Translations under genes and position numbers: made by a program
DNA from: Spinacia oleracea
Taxonomy: Eukaryota > Streptophyta > Magnoliopsida > Caryophyllales > Amaranthaceae
Length of the DNA: 64,000 nt
Direction: 5' to 3'
Assembly (NCBI RefSeq): GCF_020520425.1
Contig: NC_079489.1
Location: forward strand, 82,466,810-82,530,809
Shown: positions 23,144 to 35,335 of the stretch, in pieces
Layout of the letters: the number at the start of each line of letters is the position of its first letter
How positions within the stretch are numbered: the first letter of the stretch is position 1
Notes under the pieces: generated by a model
The model's input: the letters and a program-made list of their open reading frames with translations, nothing else
Database searches by the model: none
Told to the model about the DNA's origin: nothing

Positions 23144-24549
23144 TGAAGGAAATAATGCCCTTGGTCCAAGTATGCATTCTATGTTAAGTCTAATAAGTGC
23201 GGTTCAGTATTAATTAACAAGTTAATAATTCAGTGAGATCAAGTGAGCTGAATGCCTAGCTAGAGGCCGCTTCAGTTCAAGTGGAATTAATGATATTAAT
23301 CCACAGCTTACTCTTGACTGAACCCGTAGGGTCACACAAATAGTACGTAAACGGATCAAGTATTTAATGGCATTAAATACTCTATCTATGGATATTCGGA
23401 ATCGACGGATCTTGGTTTCAGTGGGAGCTGAGATCATCACAAGCAAGAAATGAATACTCCGGAAACGATGATATTGCCGGAAACGGAAATATGGATCGTA
23501 TCGGAAATATAAATATTATCCAAGTCGTAGATGTTGCCGGAAACGGAAACATGGTACGTATCGGAAAATATTATCGGAAATGGAAATATTGCCGGAATCG
23601 GAAATATTGCCGGAAACGGAAATATTGTCAGAATCGGAAATATTATCGGAATCGGAAAATAATTCCGGAAACGGAAATATTAAATATTTGTTCGAAACGG
23701 AAATTAATTTCGGAATCGGAAATATTAAATATTGTTCGTATCGGAAATGAATTCCGAAAACCGGGAATTTTATCGGAAGCGTATCGTACGAATAAGCATC
23801 GGACGAGGCCTGCCGGACGAAGGCCCAACACGAAGCCAGGCCATCGCCCAGCAAGCAATGGCGCGCCACAACACAGCCCAAGGCTGCGGCAGGCCTACCG
23901 CAAGGCAGGCCCAACGCGCAGCTTAGGCCATGGCAGCCTCGTAGGCTGCGGTAGCTCGCATGGGCTTCGTGGGCGTGTGGGCTGTGCGCGGGCATGGCCT
24001 GCATGCTTGCGGGTCATGCTCGTGTGTGTGTTTGTGTCCATGCATAATTCCTAAAAACTATTAGGATTTGATGTATGATTAAATTCCTATTCCTATTAGG
24101 ATTATTTAATTAAATAGAGTCCTTGTAGGATTCTAAGTTTAATTAAATCGTATCCTACTAGGATTCCAGTTCCCTTTCCAAACCTCTATAAATAAGGGCC
24201 TAGGGTCATAATTTATACGCACGATTGAAGTATTCAAAGGGTAAGTTTTTGAAATAAAATTCAGCCACACTCTTGCACAATAATAACCGAAATTCCTAAG
24301 CACCTTAAGGGCGATTCTAGTTGGTCAATCTTGAGGCGGATCCGGACGTACTGTGGACTATCTACGGAGGGACGACACTTGGAGTCCTAAAGACTTGTTC
24401 TTGTTCGGTTCGGGCGCAGCTAGGGAAGGCACGCTACAAAGTGTATGCATCTATACTATGCTAAATGATTATGTGTAAATAATATGCTTTCCTGGCTTTA
24501 TGGTTTTTCCGCATGATTTATGCATTGTCATATGTATCATAACCTAACA
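23144..24549 (+). repeat. 3' LTR of the plus-strand Copia element
   Basis: It is the same length as the 5' LTR (1406 bp) and near-identical, including the CGGAAA array, the GC-rich block and TATAAATA at 24187-24194. Visible differences include TACGTAAA for TACATAAA and GAGGCCTGCC for GAGGCATGCC. Confidence 0.95.
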
Positions 24550-26379
24550 GGGGGCAAGTAGTGGACGAAAGAAATTTGATAGTTTTATAAGAAGTGTTGA
24601 TGTAGTTGAGTCCTTAAAGTCGGAGCTTGATATCTATTTAGAGGATGGTGTTTTTATTTGTAGTGAGAATGAGACAGAATATTTTGATCCCTTAGATTGG
24701 TGGAGAGAAAATAACTTGAAGTACCGAATCTTGTCGAGGATGGCATGTGATATCCTTGCCATTCCAATCACATCTATTACTTCTGAATCAACATTCAGTG
24801 CTGGTGGACGTGTGATTGAACCACATAGAGCCTGCCTTGGTCCTGACACTGTGCAAATGCTGCTATGTGGGGAAGATTGGCTTAGAAATTACTATGGGAT
24901 TCATAAGAAAAAGAAGGTATTTCATTACTCTATTGTTTCCTCCCTTTAAATTTGCTACTTTTAATTATGTATTTGTTTATTTAACTTTATTATGGGCATA
25001 TGAAGATGGGCAGAAGGAAATACTCTTTTAACTTATCAAAGACTTGAAGTTATGCAATTAAAGAGTCAGCTACAATGGTGTAGTTGCAGTCTTGCATACA
25101 TTGCAGTTTGTTTTATTTAGGCCTTATTTTGTGTTTTTAGAAGTAAAAGAATAAAGCTCCACAATGAAAACTATACTGATTGTAGTGGTTGGTGGAATTC
25201 TTTTTAGTAAATTTCCTTTTGATTACAAAACATTTGTTTTAAGAGCAAGGCAATTTGGTGCCCTGCTTGGTTAATGGTTATTTATTTTACTTTAGTTTGA
25301 ACTCTTAGTGTATTGTTTCTGGCTTATGGCATGACTGATTGTTGATCTGCAGGTGTATTGTTACACTGCTTTGGTACTTACTGGCCTGCTATCTTTTAGA
25401 CTTACAGATTCCTCAGCCAAGGTGTATTGTTAGACTGAGCTACTGGCTTGTTGTTTCAGACTTGCAGTCTGCTCAGCCTAGGTGTTGTTGGCCTTGTTCA
25501 GACTTGTGTCTGCTGTGCAGGCTTACTGCAGTACTAACACTGGTGCAACTGTTGTTGTTATCTTCTCTGTTGCTGCATTGTATTTTTGATTATCTGTTGG
25601 TTGCTGCATGGTTTATGCTCCCTTAGTTCTTGGATTATAATTAAGCCAATGGAAGCTCATAGACATACCTTTTCATCTTTATTATGTTATTTAATACGGA
25701 GTAAAATATTTTTCACTCTTCTAAATGCTATTCCACTCTTTTTATGTATTTCTAATAATACCAATGAGGTATAAGCTAAGTAATAATATTGAGGACTATA
25801 TTTTCCTTGTCCTCTTTCGTCCAAAAAAGAATGTAATCCTTATCATTAGTAGTTCATTCCACTTTGAGGCCAAATTTGTATGGTTAATTTGTACTCTGTA
25901 TGTACCTGTTACTGCTTTGTGGCTAATAAAAAAAAAAAGCTCATTTATCCGGCTCGAGCTCGCTCGTTTAGCTCGAGCTCGAACTCGAGTTCGAGCTAAA
26001 CGAGCGAGCCCGAGCCGAGCTCGAGAAGGTGGAAATGTTAACGAACAAAGCTCGAACAACAAATTGCAAAGCTCGGTAAAGCTCGAGTCAAGCTCGAACA
26101 GTTAAAATCCTTATCAAGCTTAGCTCGAACAACGTAAAACTGGGCTCGGCTCGGCTCATTTGTAGCCCTAGTTCGGATATTATGTTGCATAAAACAAATC
26201 TTATGAGAAAACAAAAGCGGTAAACCCAAAACCACTCAAAGTGGTTTTAGAAGTTCCTTTTTTTACTTCCGCCTACACACAGTACGTTCTTTCTCCAATC
26301 TCCATTCCATCCCTGGTATCCTGTTCAAGTTCAAGGTATTCTTCCTTTTCTTTTCTTTTATACTTATCTTCTTCTTCTT

Positions 26380-28111
26380 TTTTTTTTTTTTGATAAATCA
26401 GATTGCATTTCATTAGCAAAGGAGAACACCATACAAAACAGCATGCCCAAGTGTCTGAGTTACAAACCTTCTAGGAAGGACCCTAACAACCAGACACAGG
26501 CACAAAACCAAAAAACATGGCAACAACCATGTAAGCTACCTAACTACACAAAACCAGGAGCACTAAGATCTCTCCTGCCACCATTGATGTACATCATCTC
26601 TATCTGGTATACCTATACAATTGATCCTATCTGTAACACTTTGTTTCACCCACTTGTAAGTGTGCAACACAGTGGGAACTTTGTTGTTCCACAGAGCATC
26701 ATTTCTCACTCTCCATATAGCATACACCACAACATTTACAGCATGGTAGTAAACATTTTTCTGAAATTTCCTACCCTTGCTCTTCCACTGAATCCATCTT
26801 ATCAGTCCCATATAATGCACAATATGCACAGGGATTCCAAGACACTTCTTGATCTCCATTAAACAGGCCCTGCTATAACAGCATTCAAAGAAAAGGTGAG
26901 GATGAGATTCCTCATGACTGTCACAAATCAGACACACTGGATTGTCACACACCCCCATTTTCTTCAATCTAGACCTTGTCTGCAGTCTGCCATGCACCAT
27001 GAGCCAACAGATGACCCTGTGCTTTGGAATAGCAGCTCTATTCCACACTGCATGACACCAATGGGTTTTTTGGTGGTGCACCACAAATTTCTGATAAACT
27101 TTTTTGACAGAGTACTTAGGCAGTTGAGCAAGACTGCTCTCATCATAGAGTTGTTTCAGTGTCTCCTTAACAACACAGATTTTCCTCCAATACCACCCAC
27201 TATCATCTTTTGGCTGATAACCCCACCAATTCTCCCCCTTCACATAGATGGCAGTCACCCATCTTACCCACATAATGTCCTGCTTTCTAGCTATTGCCCA
27301 CACATACTTCCCCAAGGCTGCTATGTTCCACAGCTGAACATTTCTAATGCCTAAACCACCATCTTTCTTATCAGTACATACTTTGTCCCAAGCAATATAC
27401 CCAGGCTTAGAGCTGAAGTAAGTGCCTTGCCAGAGAAAAGCCTTGCAGATAGACTCTATGGTTCTGAGAGTATGTTTAGGCAACACAAACACCTGTGCCC
27501 AATATGTGTGCACACTCATCAATACAGAATTGATAAGAGTGATTCTGCCAGCAAAGGATAAACTCCTAGAGCTCCAAATTTTGATCCTAGCCAACATTTT
27601 ATCAACCAAACACTCACAATCTGCATTTGAAACTCTTTTGAAGTAAATTGGCACCCCCAGATATCTGAAGGGAAAGCTCCTTGCAGTGAAACCAGATATC
27701 TCCACCACTCTACTAAACTCATCCTGTTTCATACCAGTAGCATAAATAGCTGACTTCTGTATATTAGCTTTTAGACCAGAAGTATCAGAAAACACTTTGA
27801 AACTTTGAAGCAACATGAGAATAGACTGTGAATCACCCTTGCAGCAAAGTATCAGATCATCTGCAAAAAAAAGGTGAGTGAGCTTTGTAGATTTACATCT
27901 AGGATGGTACTTGAATCCCTTTTCTTGGCCCAACTTAATCAAAATTCTGGACAAATACTCCATGCATACCACAAACAACAATGGAGAGAGGGGATCCCCT
28001 TGCCTTAATCCTCTCTTTGAAGCAAAGAAACCATGGATATTCCCATTGATCATGAGGGAGAACTTAGGAGTGGTAACACACACCATCACCCAGCTAACAA
28101 ATTGAACAGGA
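26380..28111 (-). mobile_element. 5'-truncated L1-type LINE
   Basis: A retrotransposon 3' part inserted on the minus strand. The poly(A) tail appears as a T-run at 26378-26391. A 14-bp TSD, ATCTTCTTCTTCTT, lies at 26366-26379 and 28112-28125. The 5' end stops inside the reverse transcriptase domain, so the endonuclease and ORF1 are missing. This is the usual outcome of incomplete target-primed reverse transcription. Confidence 0.9.
26563..28089 (-). CDS. LINE reverse transcriptase, C-terminal 508 residues (truncated element)
   Basis: The frame is open for 508 codons. It starts within the RT palm (GLRQGDPLSPLLFVVCMEYL), has the catalytic FFADDLILC and continues through the thumb (FRYLGVPIYFKRV, INSVLMSVHTYWAQVF, KDGGLGIRNVQLWNIAALGK). 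It ends with the zinc-binding C-terminal domain zf-RVT (WNRAAIPKHRVICWLMVHGR, CLICDSHEESHPHLFFEC). The absence of stops in a dead 5'-truncated copy suggests a fairly recent insertion. The apparent start codon is an internal Met and not the native start. Confidence 0.93.
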   Translation of the reverse strand: MMVCVTTPKFSLMINGNIHGFFASKRGLRQGDPLSPLLFVVCMEYLSRILIKLGQEKGFKYHPRCKSTKLTHLFFADDLILCCKGDSQSILMLLQSFKVFSDTSGLKANIQKSAIYATGMKQDEFSRVVEISGFTARSFPFRYLGVPIYFKRVSNADCECLVDKMLARIKIWSSRSLSFAGRITLINSVLMSVHTYWAQVFVLPKHTLRTIESICKAFLWQGTYFSSKPGYIAWDKVCTDKKDGGLGIRNVQLWNIAALGKYVWAIARKQDIMWVRWVTAIYVKGENWWGYQPKDDSGWYWRKICVVKETLKQLYDESSLAQLPKYSVKKVYQKFVVHHQKTHWCHAVWNRAAIPKHRVICWLMVHGRLQTRSRLKKMGVCDNPVCLICDSHEESHPHLFFECCYSRACLMEIKKCLGIPVHIVHYMGLIRWIQWKSKGRKFQKNVYYHAVNVVVYAIWRVRNDALWNNKVPTVLHTYKWVKQSVTDRINCIGIPDRDDVHQWWQERS

Positions 28112-28125
28112 ATCTTCTTCTTCTT

Positions 28126-29514
28126 CTCCCTCTATTGTTTCACTTTTTTGTTCATTTGAACTGATTTTTTTATAACTCGAGTTCGTATATCATAGTCTCA
28201 GTTGTCTACTTGTCTGTATATCCATCTCTAATCTTTTTTCAATTGTCAATTTCTGTGTTCATCTAAAATCATCTGTGTTCATCTGAATTTGGTCTAAATT
28301 TGAGGAATTTTGCATAATTATCATTAATGAATTGGGTTAAATTCAATTGAGTTTTTTGAGTCCGGTTTCACAAGTTTGAGTTGTAGAGATGAAGAAGGGA
28401 ATCCTAATGATTTGGGGTTTCACAAGTTGGGTTACTGGTACAGTTGTATGGTGTCTTTGTGTTTTTCAAAATTGTACAATAATGGCTAATAATAACGCCA
28501 AAAACATTCACCGGAATCATTTATAACACCAGCACTTTACTCCACTGAATTGGCTGATAAATTACACTTTTTATATGTTAAGCCGAGGGTTTCTAAACCT
28601 CAAGTGACCAGTGTCCATATGGACACAAGTGATCAAATACAACAATCTTGAGTACCAACACATAATATATCAGTACCAAAATGCAAAACTGCTTAGAAGT
28701 ACCACCAATACAAGTTATATTATGTTATTGGTATTCACATAATTTGTATTGGTACTAACATATTCTGTATTGGTACTCTAGATTCTGTATTGGTACTCAC
28801 TTGTGTCCATATGGACACAAGTCACTTGTGATAAAGACTTCCTCTGTTAAGCCTAGGAGAACAGGCTTCTCATCTGTGTTCGTCTGTGTTCATGTGAATT
28901 TTGTCTAAATTTTAGGAATTTTGTTTAATTGGCGTTAATGAATTGGGTTAAACTCAATTGAGTTTTTTGAGTTGGGGTTTCACAAGTTTGAGTTGTAGAG
29001 ATAAAGAAGGGAATCCTAATGATATGGGTTTTCTTTTTTTTTTAATCTCTCAGCTACTTTCAGTCTTAATATGAAGACTGAATTTCCTGAGTTAGGTCCA
29101 ATTGGGGGTTCTTTATCTCTCAGGAGGCTCAATGAATACTTCTGTTTTAGTAATTCATCGGTACAACAGTGGTTCAAGGCCACTATCCCTAGTAGAGGAA
29201 GAACCAACTAATGGGACTGAAACTGATTAATTGAATTTAGTATCCTTAGAAGCTTGGTACTTCTACTTTAATTCCTTCCTTATAATACAAACAAGTAGAT
29301 GTACAAATATGCTTGTTACTTCAGTATATTTTTCAGAGCATTCATGTGATTGTTAGTCTACCTTCAAAGTTGTACGATTGGCTTCTATTCTTCCAATTAT
29401 TGGATATGTCACTAAACTGAAGTGAAGATCGTGCAGCGAACAAATTATAGAAGTATATTCGTTGAAAATATGCAAAGATTTATAAACTGTGATAGTACAT
29501 TACTTTTCCTTTGC
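28126..29514. other. Intergenic stretch with a duplicated 150-bp segment
   Basis: No gene is supported. A segment around 28270-28430 (TTAATGAATTGGGTTAAA..., GAGTTGTAGAGATGAAGAAG) recurs at about 28870-29030 with high similarity, on either side of a MITE. A short frame at 29071-29211 (46 residues, starts MKTEFPELGPIGGSLSLRRL) follows an AG acceptor-like site and ends TAA. It could be a decayed terminal exon, but I do not recognise it. Confidence 0.5.
28602..28827. mobile_element. MITE with self-palindromic ends
   Basis: Both ends contain the perfect palindrome GTGTCCATATGGACAC within about 31-bp terminal inverted repeats (AAGTGAC...ACAAGTGA). The inside repeats TATTGGTACT-type phrases (ACCAATAC and inverse). 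No TSD is clear, so the family is unassigned. A weaker look-alike with TTATTGGTATTG phrases lies in COR413 intron 1 at about 9280-9440. Confidence 0.65.
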
Positions 29515-30208
29515 TTTTATGTTAAGATCTGAACCATGAAACATCACGTGTGAGAGTCCCACATTGACAAAAGAGAAGAGAGTTAAAGGTCAAGGGGCTA
29601 CTCCCCTTATTCCCATATGGTTTTAAGGTGGAACCTCCTTTGGACTTGTTAAGCGGACTCTATCTCTTGATGACGGGTGCGGCCCAAACCCGTATTTAAC
29701 ATGGTATCAGAGTCGGGCCCACAGTTGGGACCTTATTGTACTGGATTCTAGGCCAACAGAACGGGTTCCATGTGAGGGGGAGTGATAAAAGACACTCTGA
29801 CCCATGAAACATCACGTGTGAGAGTCCCACATTGATAAAAGAGAAGAGACTTAAATACTTAATACGACCAAGGGGCTACTCCCCTTATTGCCATATGGTT
29901 TTAAGGTGGAACCTGTTAGGTTATGATACATATAATTGAATATAAATCATGCAGAAAAACCATAAATCCAGGAATCCAAATTAATTGCCACATAACAATT
30001 AGCATAATTTAGGACACATACACTTTGTAGCCTGCCCTCCCTAGCTGCGCCCGAACCGAACAAGAACAAGTCTAGGACTCCAAATGTAGTCCCTCAGTAG
30101 ATAGTCCACAGCACGTTCGAATCCGCCTTAGATTTAATTAACTAGAATTGCACCTAAGGTTCTATGAATATTTTCGGATATTATGGCAAATAATATACTT
30201 AGTTTTAA

Positions 30209-30561
30209 GGAAAATTTGGTAATATTAATCCAACCTTTGGCCGATTTTCTTTTATAAAGCCCACCTACGACATATTTTTTAATAATCCCACCTATACCAC
30301 CCAACGACTTTTATTGGGCCTAAAACGTCATAAACCTATTGTAGGCGATAATATGTCCCTACGTGGAAGTACTCTCCCTCGATATATTCAGTCATCATCA
30401 TCAAATCATCACCATCTCGATGATTTTTTCACCGGTTATCGGTCACTTAAGCCCAATAAAAGTCGTTGGGTAGTAAAGGTGGGATTATTAAAAAATATGT
30501 CGTAGATGGGATTAATAAAAGAAAACCGGCCAAAGGTTGGATTAATATTACAAAATTTTCC
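30209..30561. mobile_element. MULE-type MITE with about 110-bp inverted arms
   Basis: A 353-bp element starts GGAAAATTTGGTAATATTAA and ends with its inverse. It is flanked by the perfect 9-bp TSD TAGTTTTAA (30200-30208, 30562-30570). The arms include GCCCAATAAAAGTCGTTGGG. The empty site is visible in the other LTR of the same Copia copy near 55938, which proves the insertion. Confidence 0.93.
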
Positions 30562-31483
30562 TAGTTTTAATCCTTAAAACTAGATGTATGATTGAAAATT
30601 ATGTCATCATAAATTTGTGAATGCCATCACATATTTATAGAGTAGGAATATGGAATTGGAATTTTACTAGGACTCAAGAATTCCAACTCTATTAGAATTA
30701 GAGTTCCCTTAAACTAGTAATTCAGAAAATTAATCTAATCCTAATCGCTTAAGGATTCTATCGATGCACAAACTCCAACACGCACACGAGCACCGGCCCA
30801 CATGCGAGCAGGCCATGCCCGCGCGCGAAGCCCATTCGCTGGCAGCCCACACGAGCTCGCTGCCCAGCAGCCTTGGTGCTCGCAGCCTTGGCGTGCTGGG
30901 CCTGGCGTTGCCTTGGGCTGCTATGACGCGCGCTGGGCTTGCTGGACGTGGGCCTGGCTTCGCGCTGGGCCTTCATCTATCAAGCTCGTCCGATGCTTAA
31001 TTCGTACGACGCACTTCCAATTAATTTTCCGATTCCGGAATTCTCTTCCGATACGAACAATATTTAACATTTCCGATTCCGGAATTAATTTCCGTTTCGA
31101 ACAAATCTTTAATATTTCCGTTTCCGGAATTATTTTCCGATTCCGATAATATTTCCGATTCTGACATATTTCCGTTTCCGGCAATATTTCCGATTCCGGC
31201 AATATTTCCATTTCCGATAATATTTTCCGATACGTACCATGATTCCGTTTCCGGCAACATCTACGACTTGGATAATATTTATATTTCCGATACGATCCAT
31301 ATTTCCGTTTCCGGCAATATCATCGTTTTCGGAGTATCCATAATTTGCATTTGACGATTTCAGCTCCCACTGGAACCGAGATCCGTCGATTCCGAATATC
31401 CATAGATGGAGTATTTAATTCCATTAAATACTTGATCTGTTCACGTACTATTTGTGTGACCCTATGGGTTCAGTCAAGAGTAA

Positions 31484-33492
31484 TGTAGACACCTAATTTG
31501 TGTCTCCCCTTTGGGATGATGCCGACACCATTATCCTTGTTAGGCGATTGGAGTAACTCCAGGCGGAAATGCCAATTGCTAAGAACACCTCCAAAATCCA
31601 AGGTCCAAAATCCAATCCCCGAGACCGTTCCCCTCCCGGAACTCGGTACAAAATACAACTTCCAAAATCCAATTTCAAAATCCAAGTTCAATCTCAATTA
31701 GTGGACCATCCCATTGGTCTTACTAGGCCTTTTCCACTCAAAATCATATAAGGCAAGTCAAATTCGGGCGCCGGCCCACAAAACCGAGCATGCCGGGCCC
31801 CGTCCCGTAAAACCGGAATTCAAAAACCCGAGAAAGGCTTGTTTTTAGACGCAAATTCAAGTCTTAACCTCCAAGAAAACACTACACGCCAAACATCGTA
31901 CTATTCGTACGAAGGTACACCCATACAAGACAAATCAAGGACGGCATCTTTCCGTCCTTTTTGGCGGCATTCAGGCCACGTCAGCAGCGCACAACGCTGG
32001 CCTGGCGCCAGGCGCTGGCGTGTGCTGGCATTTTGCACCATTCCTTCCTATAAATACCCCTCATTTCCATCGAAAAAAGGAGGAGCACAACACATACAAC
32101 GTCGTAATTTCGACATTACTCCTCACAATACAAACTCCAAAACTCCTCAAAAACACATACAAAATTCCTAAATTCAAAAGAAATTGGGAGCTCGTGCCTA
32201 AGCCTAACTAGGTAAATCCGAATCCCATTTCAATCAATCATGCTATTTGATTTCAAATGATTAGCAAGTTGGTGTTTTTCGCCATAAAAAACACCTCTTG
32301 CAACAATCATACATGCTTTTTCAAAAATACAAACTTTTTCAAAATACAAAATACAAACTTTCAAGATTCAAGGATGTTCAAAGTTGCTTACATTCGTCTT
32401 TTTGAACTAGAATCACCTTCAAGTGTGGAGTAATCAAAGATGACACCTTTTTAGCATTTAAAGGTTTAGTCTTTTGAGATTCAAGACTCCATTTTTCAAT
32501 ACACAAGTTCAAGTTTTCAAATTTCAAGATCCCACCATGTTTAGGGTTGTTTATAACTACCTCTCTAAACTAGGATCATTTCAAGTTCAAATTTCAATCA
32601 TTTCAAGTTCAAACTTTTCAATATTCAAGCTTTCAATTTCAAGTTCAATATGCAAAATCTAGGACATTTGGGTTGAGCAACCTCTCCCAAGTTGAGATTT
32701 TTGGCTTTGAATTCATGTCGGGCGCACTTACTTTTAAGGAGCCGCTTGGCGTTCGAATCTCATGTGCCCAAGTACAAATTTCAATTATGCACCTTTCAAT
32801 ATCGCAATTTCAATACCGCACCTTTTAATATCGCACTTTCAATATCGCACCTTCAATATCGCACTTTCAATACCGCAATTTCAATTTCGCACTTTCAATT
32901 CCGCACCTTTACTTGCCTAGTCCATTTCTAGGCAATGTGGACCTACTCCCTAGTCCTTTTCTAGGGGTTCTTGTATTTACTAATTCCGCACTTTATTTAG
33001 TATTGTGATGTTGCTTTATGTGCTTTATCGCTTTCATCACCAACATGCTAAATACAACAAAATACAAAGGTTACATCACACTTAACGAAGATATTTTTGG
33101 ACAAACCGGCCTTAGGTTCCTTAAATCAATCTTTAAAGCAAAGTGACCACCGTACAATTATAAATTCTATTTTGCTCTAAATTTCAAACCCACATAGTCT
33201 AATCTTAGGGTTTATTTTCGAAATAATGTGGTGCCAACGTACTTGAATATTTCTAAAGCTCGCCGAATAAGCATTTTCGTTCCCGAGCCCGGATCTCACC
33301 CATCCTTTTCAAGGATTCAAGGCCTTATCCAAAAATAGAGTCATTTTGCGGTCTTCCCAAACGGGACCTAAAATAAAGTTTGGTGGCGACTCCTTCGAGG
33401 TGCAAAAACAATTCAATGGTTCTCTAAACGAACCGCCGCGTGCCAACCCCCCTTGTAGGAAACGGGAAAATATAAACAAAAAAAACCCCTAC
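31484..33492 (+). repeat. 5' LTR of the gypsy element
   Basis: 2009 bp, TGTAGACACCTAATTTGTGT to CCCCTACA. The likely U3 promoter is TATAAATA at 32049-32056. The later part has TTTCAATATCGCAC-type microrepeats (about 32780-32910). Open frames inside are not genes. Confidence 0.93.
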
Positions 33493-33515
33493 AATTCTGG
33501 CGAATCAATTGGGGA
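33493..33515 (+). other. Putative primer-binding site of the gypsy element
   Basis: ATTCTGGCGAATCAATTGGG directly follows the LTR. It resembles the TGGCGACTCTGCTGGGGA-type site (Arg tRNA) seen in Tat/Ogre elements but is diverged. It is assigned by position and similarity only. Confidence 0.5.
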
Positions 33516-34389
33516 AATTTCTAATTTTAATTTCGAAAATGAGAGCAGATTTCGAGCAACCAGCCACTGATCTACCGAAGTACTGGATGCCAGCATTGGC
33601 GCCAGACGCAGCCCCTGCGCCCAACGCCACTGCCTGCATCCAGGACAGTGGCTCACAGTGGCTTGTCGCCCACTTTTGCTCAACTTTTCGTGTTGGGAGT
33701 TAGTCTGTTTTTGCATCTGGAAGGACGCTCCCAAACCTCGTGAACGAGTGCCGAAAAACGGGCTTTACAAATACAAATTCAAGTACGATTTCAATTTCAA
33801 TTTCTAGGCATTTCATGCATTTTTCGAAAACCATATTGTGCAAAATGAATTTCTACCTTTGCCCAAACGGATGTGTTCTACATTCGGGCTAGCCCCGGGG
33901 GAAACGAAATGGTGACTCTCCATACGGTTCCCGACCAAAGTGTGTGACCATTTCCGCACCTACCGAAACTTGGCATTTGCTTGACATTCCCGATGTCAAG
34001 TATGGAGGCCGTCTGCCGACACACACTTCCCTTAGGCGGATGTGAATGCTTGTCGCCGGATCCGTCTCTTAGCCGAGTACCTTTTGACACCCAAAGCCGA
34101 CCACTTGCATCATACAAAACTTAGACCGGCCTTAGGTTGAGAACTTTGCATGTCGCATTCATATTCATGATTAGTGTGACAACGTGCTACTTGTGCATTG
34201 TGTGGGCGTCTTTGCACGCGTGAATGGCTAACCTCGAGTTCTGGCTTGCCAAAACCAATTAGCCTCCAACTAGGAAACCAAACCCCTAGGAGCATCATTC
34301 AAACCTCATGCATCTAAATCGCCGATTTTAGGGTCTTTAGGAGTGTCACTCCATTTGATTCAAAACCCTTAAACACGCCTCACGCACAA

Positions 34390-35335
34390 ATGCCAAATTC
34401 AAGTTCAATCCAACGGAGTCATAATGCCGGATTTTCGAGTCCAAATCCCAAGCTACAAGTTCAAAATCAATCCAACGGCGTCATAATGCCGGATTTTCAA
34501 GTCCAAATTCCAAGCTACAAAATCAAAATCAATCCAACGGCGTCATAATGCTGGATTTTCAAGTCCAAATTCCAAGCTACAAATTCAAAATCAATCCAAC
34601 GGCGTCATAATGCCGGATTTTCAAGTCCAAGCTACAAATTCAAACTTCAATCCAACGGCGTCATAATGCCGGATTTTCCATTTCGAATTCCAAATTTCAA
34701 GTTCAAAATTCAATCCAACGGCGTCATAATGCCGGGTCTTCAATTCCAAATTTCAAGCCACAAATTCAATCCAATGGCGTCATAATGCCGGATTTTCCAT
34801 TTCGAATTCCAAATTTCAAGTTCAAAATTCAATCCAACGGCGTCATAATGCCGGGTCTTCAATTCCAAATTTCAAGCTTCCCATTCAAAACCCAATTTCC
34901 TAGTCCAAAACCTCAATTGTCAAGTCCAAATCCAACGGCGTCATAATGCCGGATTTTCTAGTTCAAGTTTCGAGTTTCAAAGTTTCAATTCAAAACCCAA
35001 ATACAACGGCTTCATAATGCCGGATTCTCTAGCCAAATTTCAAGATCAAATCCAACGGCTTCATGCCGGATTCCCTATTTCAAACGTTCAAGTCTTCAAA
35101 CCTCAAACTCAAGTTGCTAACTCCAATCTCAAAACCTCAAGTTCAAATATCCAAACTCATTGCCGGCACAATGCCGAAGTTTCAACTCAAACCTCAAGTT
35201 CTATGTTCAACCTTTCGAACCTCAAGTCCTATACTTCAAAATTCCAAGTCCACGGCGGCATAATGCCGGACTTTCAAGTTCCCAAATTCAATGTTTCAAA
35301 TCCAACGGCGGCACAATGCCGGATTTTCCAAACAC
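34390..35335 (+). repeat. Leader satellite 1: about 60-bp tandem units
   Basis: About 14 degenerate copies of a unit whose core is TCCAACGGCGTCATAATGCC followed by GGATTTTC and AAGTCCAAATTCCAAG-type filler. Spacing is about 55-70 bp. The copies grow more diverged to the right (GGCGGCACAATGCCGG). The array is non-coding. Confidence 0.88.

Larger units (their letters stand above)
14057..24549 (+). mobile_element. Young, apparently complete Ty1/Copia LTR retrotransposon
   Basis: The element is 10,493 bp with two 1406-bp LTRs (TGAAGG...CTAACA), an initiator-Met PBS, one intact gag-pol frame and a PPT. A 5-bp TSD, GGGGG, flanks it (14052-14056 and 24550-24554). By eye the two LTRs differ at about 14 positions, roughly 99% identity, so insertion is recent. 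It lies inside the decayed hAT transposase gene. An unusually long leader (15463-18284) precedes gag-pol and about 870 bp follow it. I do not assign a Copia lineage. Confidence 0.96.
12010..24949 (+). pseudogene. hAT transposase (zf-BED ... hAT dimerisation), broken and split by Copia
   Basis: The remnants appear in the right order. A first exon near 12010-12134 ends at a GT donor, followed by an acceptor near 12265. A BED zinc finger follows (KMKCKHCKSLFKF...TTTQYGRHLLIC, about 12450-12540). The RNase H-like core comes next (VSITTDIWRSGQ, SVTMDNASYNDV, HVRCCAHILNILVQDGL, LDCCTRWNSTYEML, DPRNKMKLIEF). After the Copia insertion the C-terminal dimerisation domain appears (LDWWRENNLKYRILSRMACD, then SESTFSAGGRVIEPHRACLG). 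In-frame stops (for example before ENGDDIALQF) and at least three single-base frameshifts (about 12420, 13310, 13775) make it non-functional. It resembles the Ac/RICESLEEPER branch. Its decay suggests it was inactive before the Copia arrived. Confidence 0.88.
10070..26170 (+). mobile_element. hAT DNA transposon (decayed, about 4.2 kb without later insertions)
   Basis: The termini are TAGGGCTGCAAATGAGCCGA (10070) and its inverse TCGGCTCATTTGTAGCCCTA (ending 26170), an exact 20-bp match. Flanks GTTCGGAG (10062-10069) and GTTCGGAT (26171-26178) form an 8-bp TSD with one mismatch, as hAT elements make. Subterminal regions (10080-10310 and 25950-26160) carry dense GCTCG/AGCTCGAAC motifs, probably transposase-binding repeats. 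The transposase gene inside is broken. The element contains a MULE at 10334-11730 and a Copia element at 14057-24549, both with perfect TSDs. Without them it is about 4.2 kb, a normal hAT length. It lies 247 bp upstream of the COR413 start codon. Confidence 0.9.
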
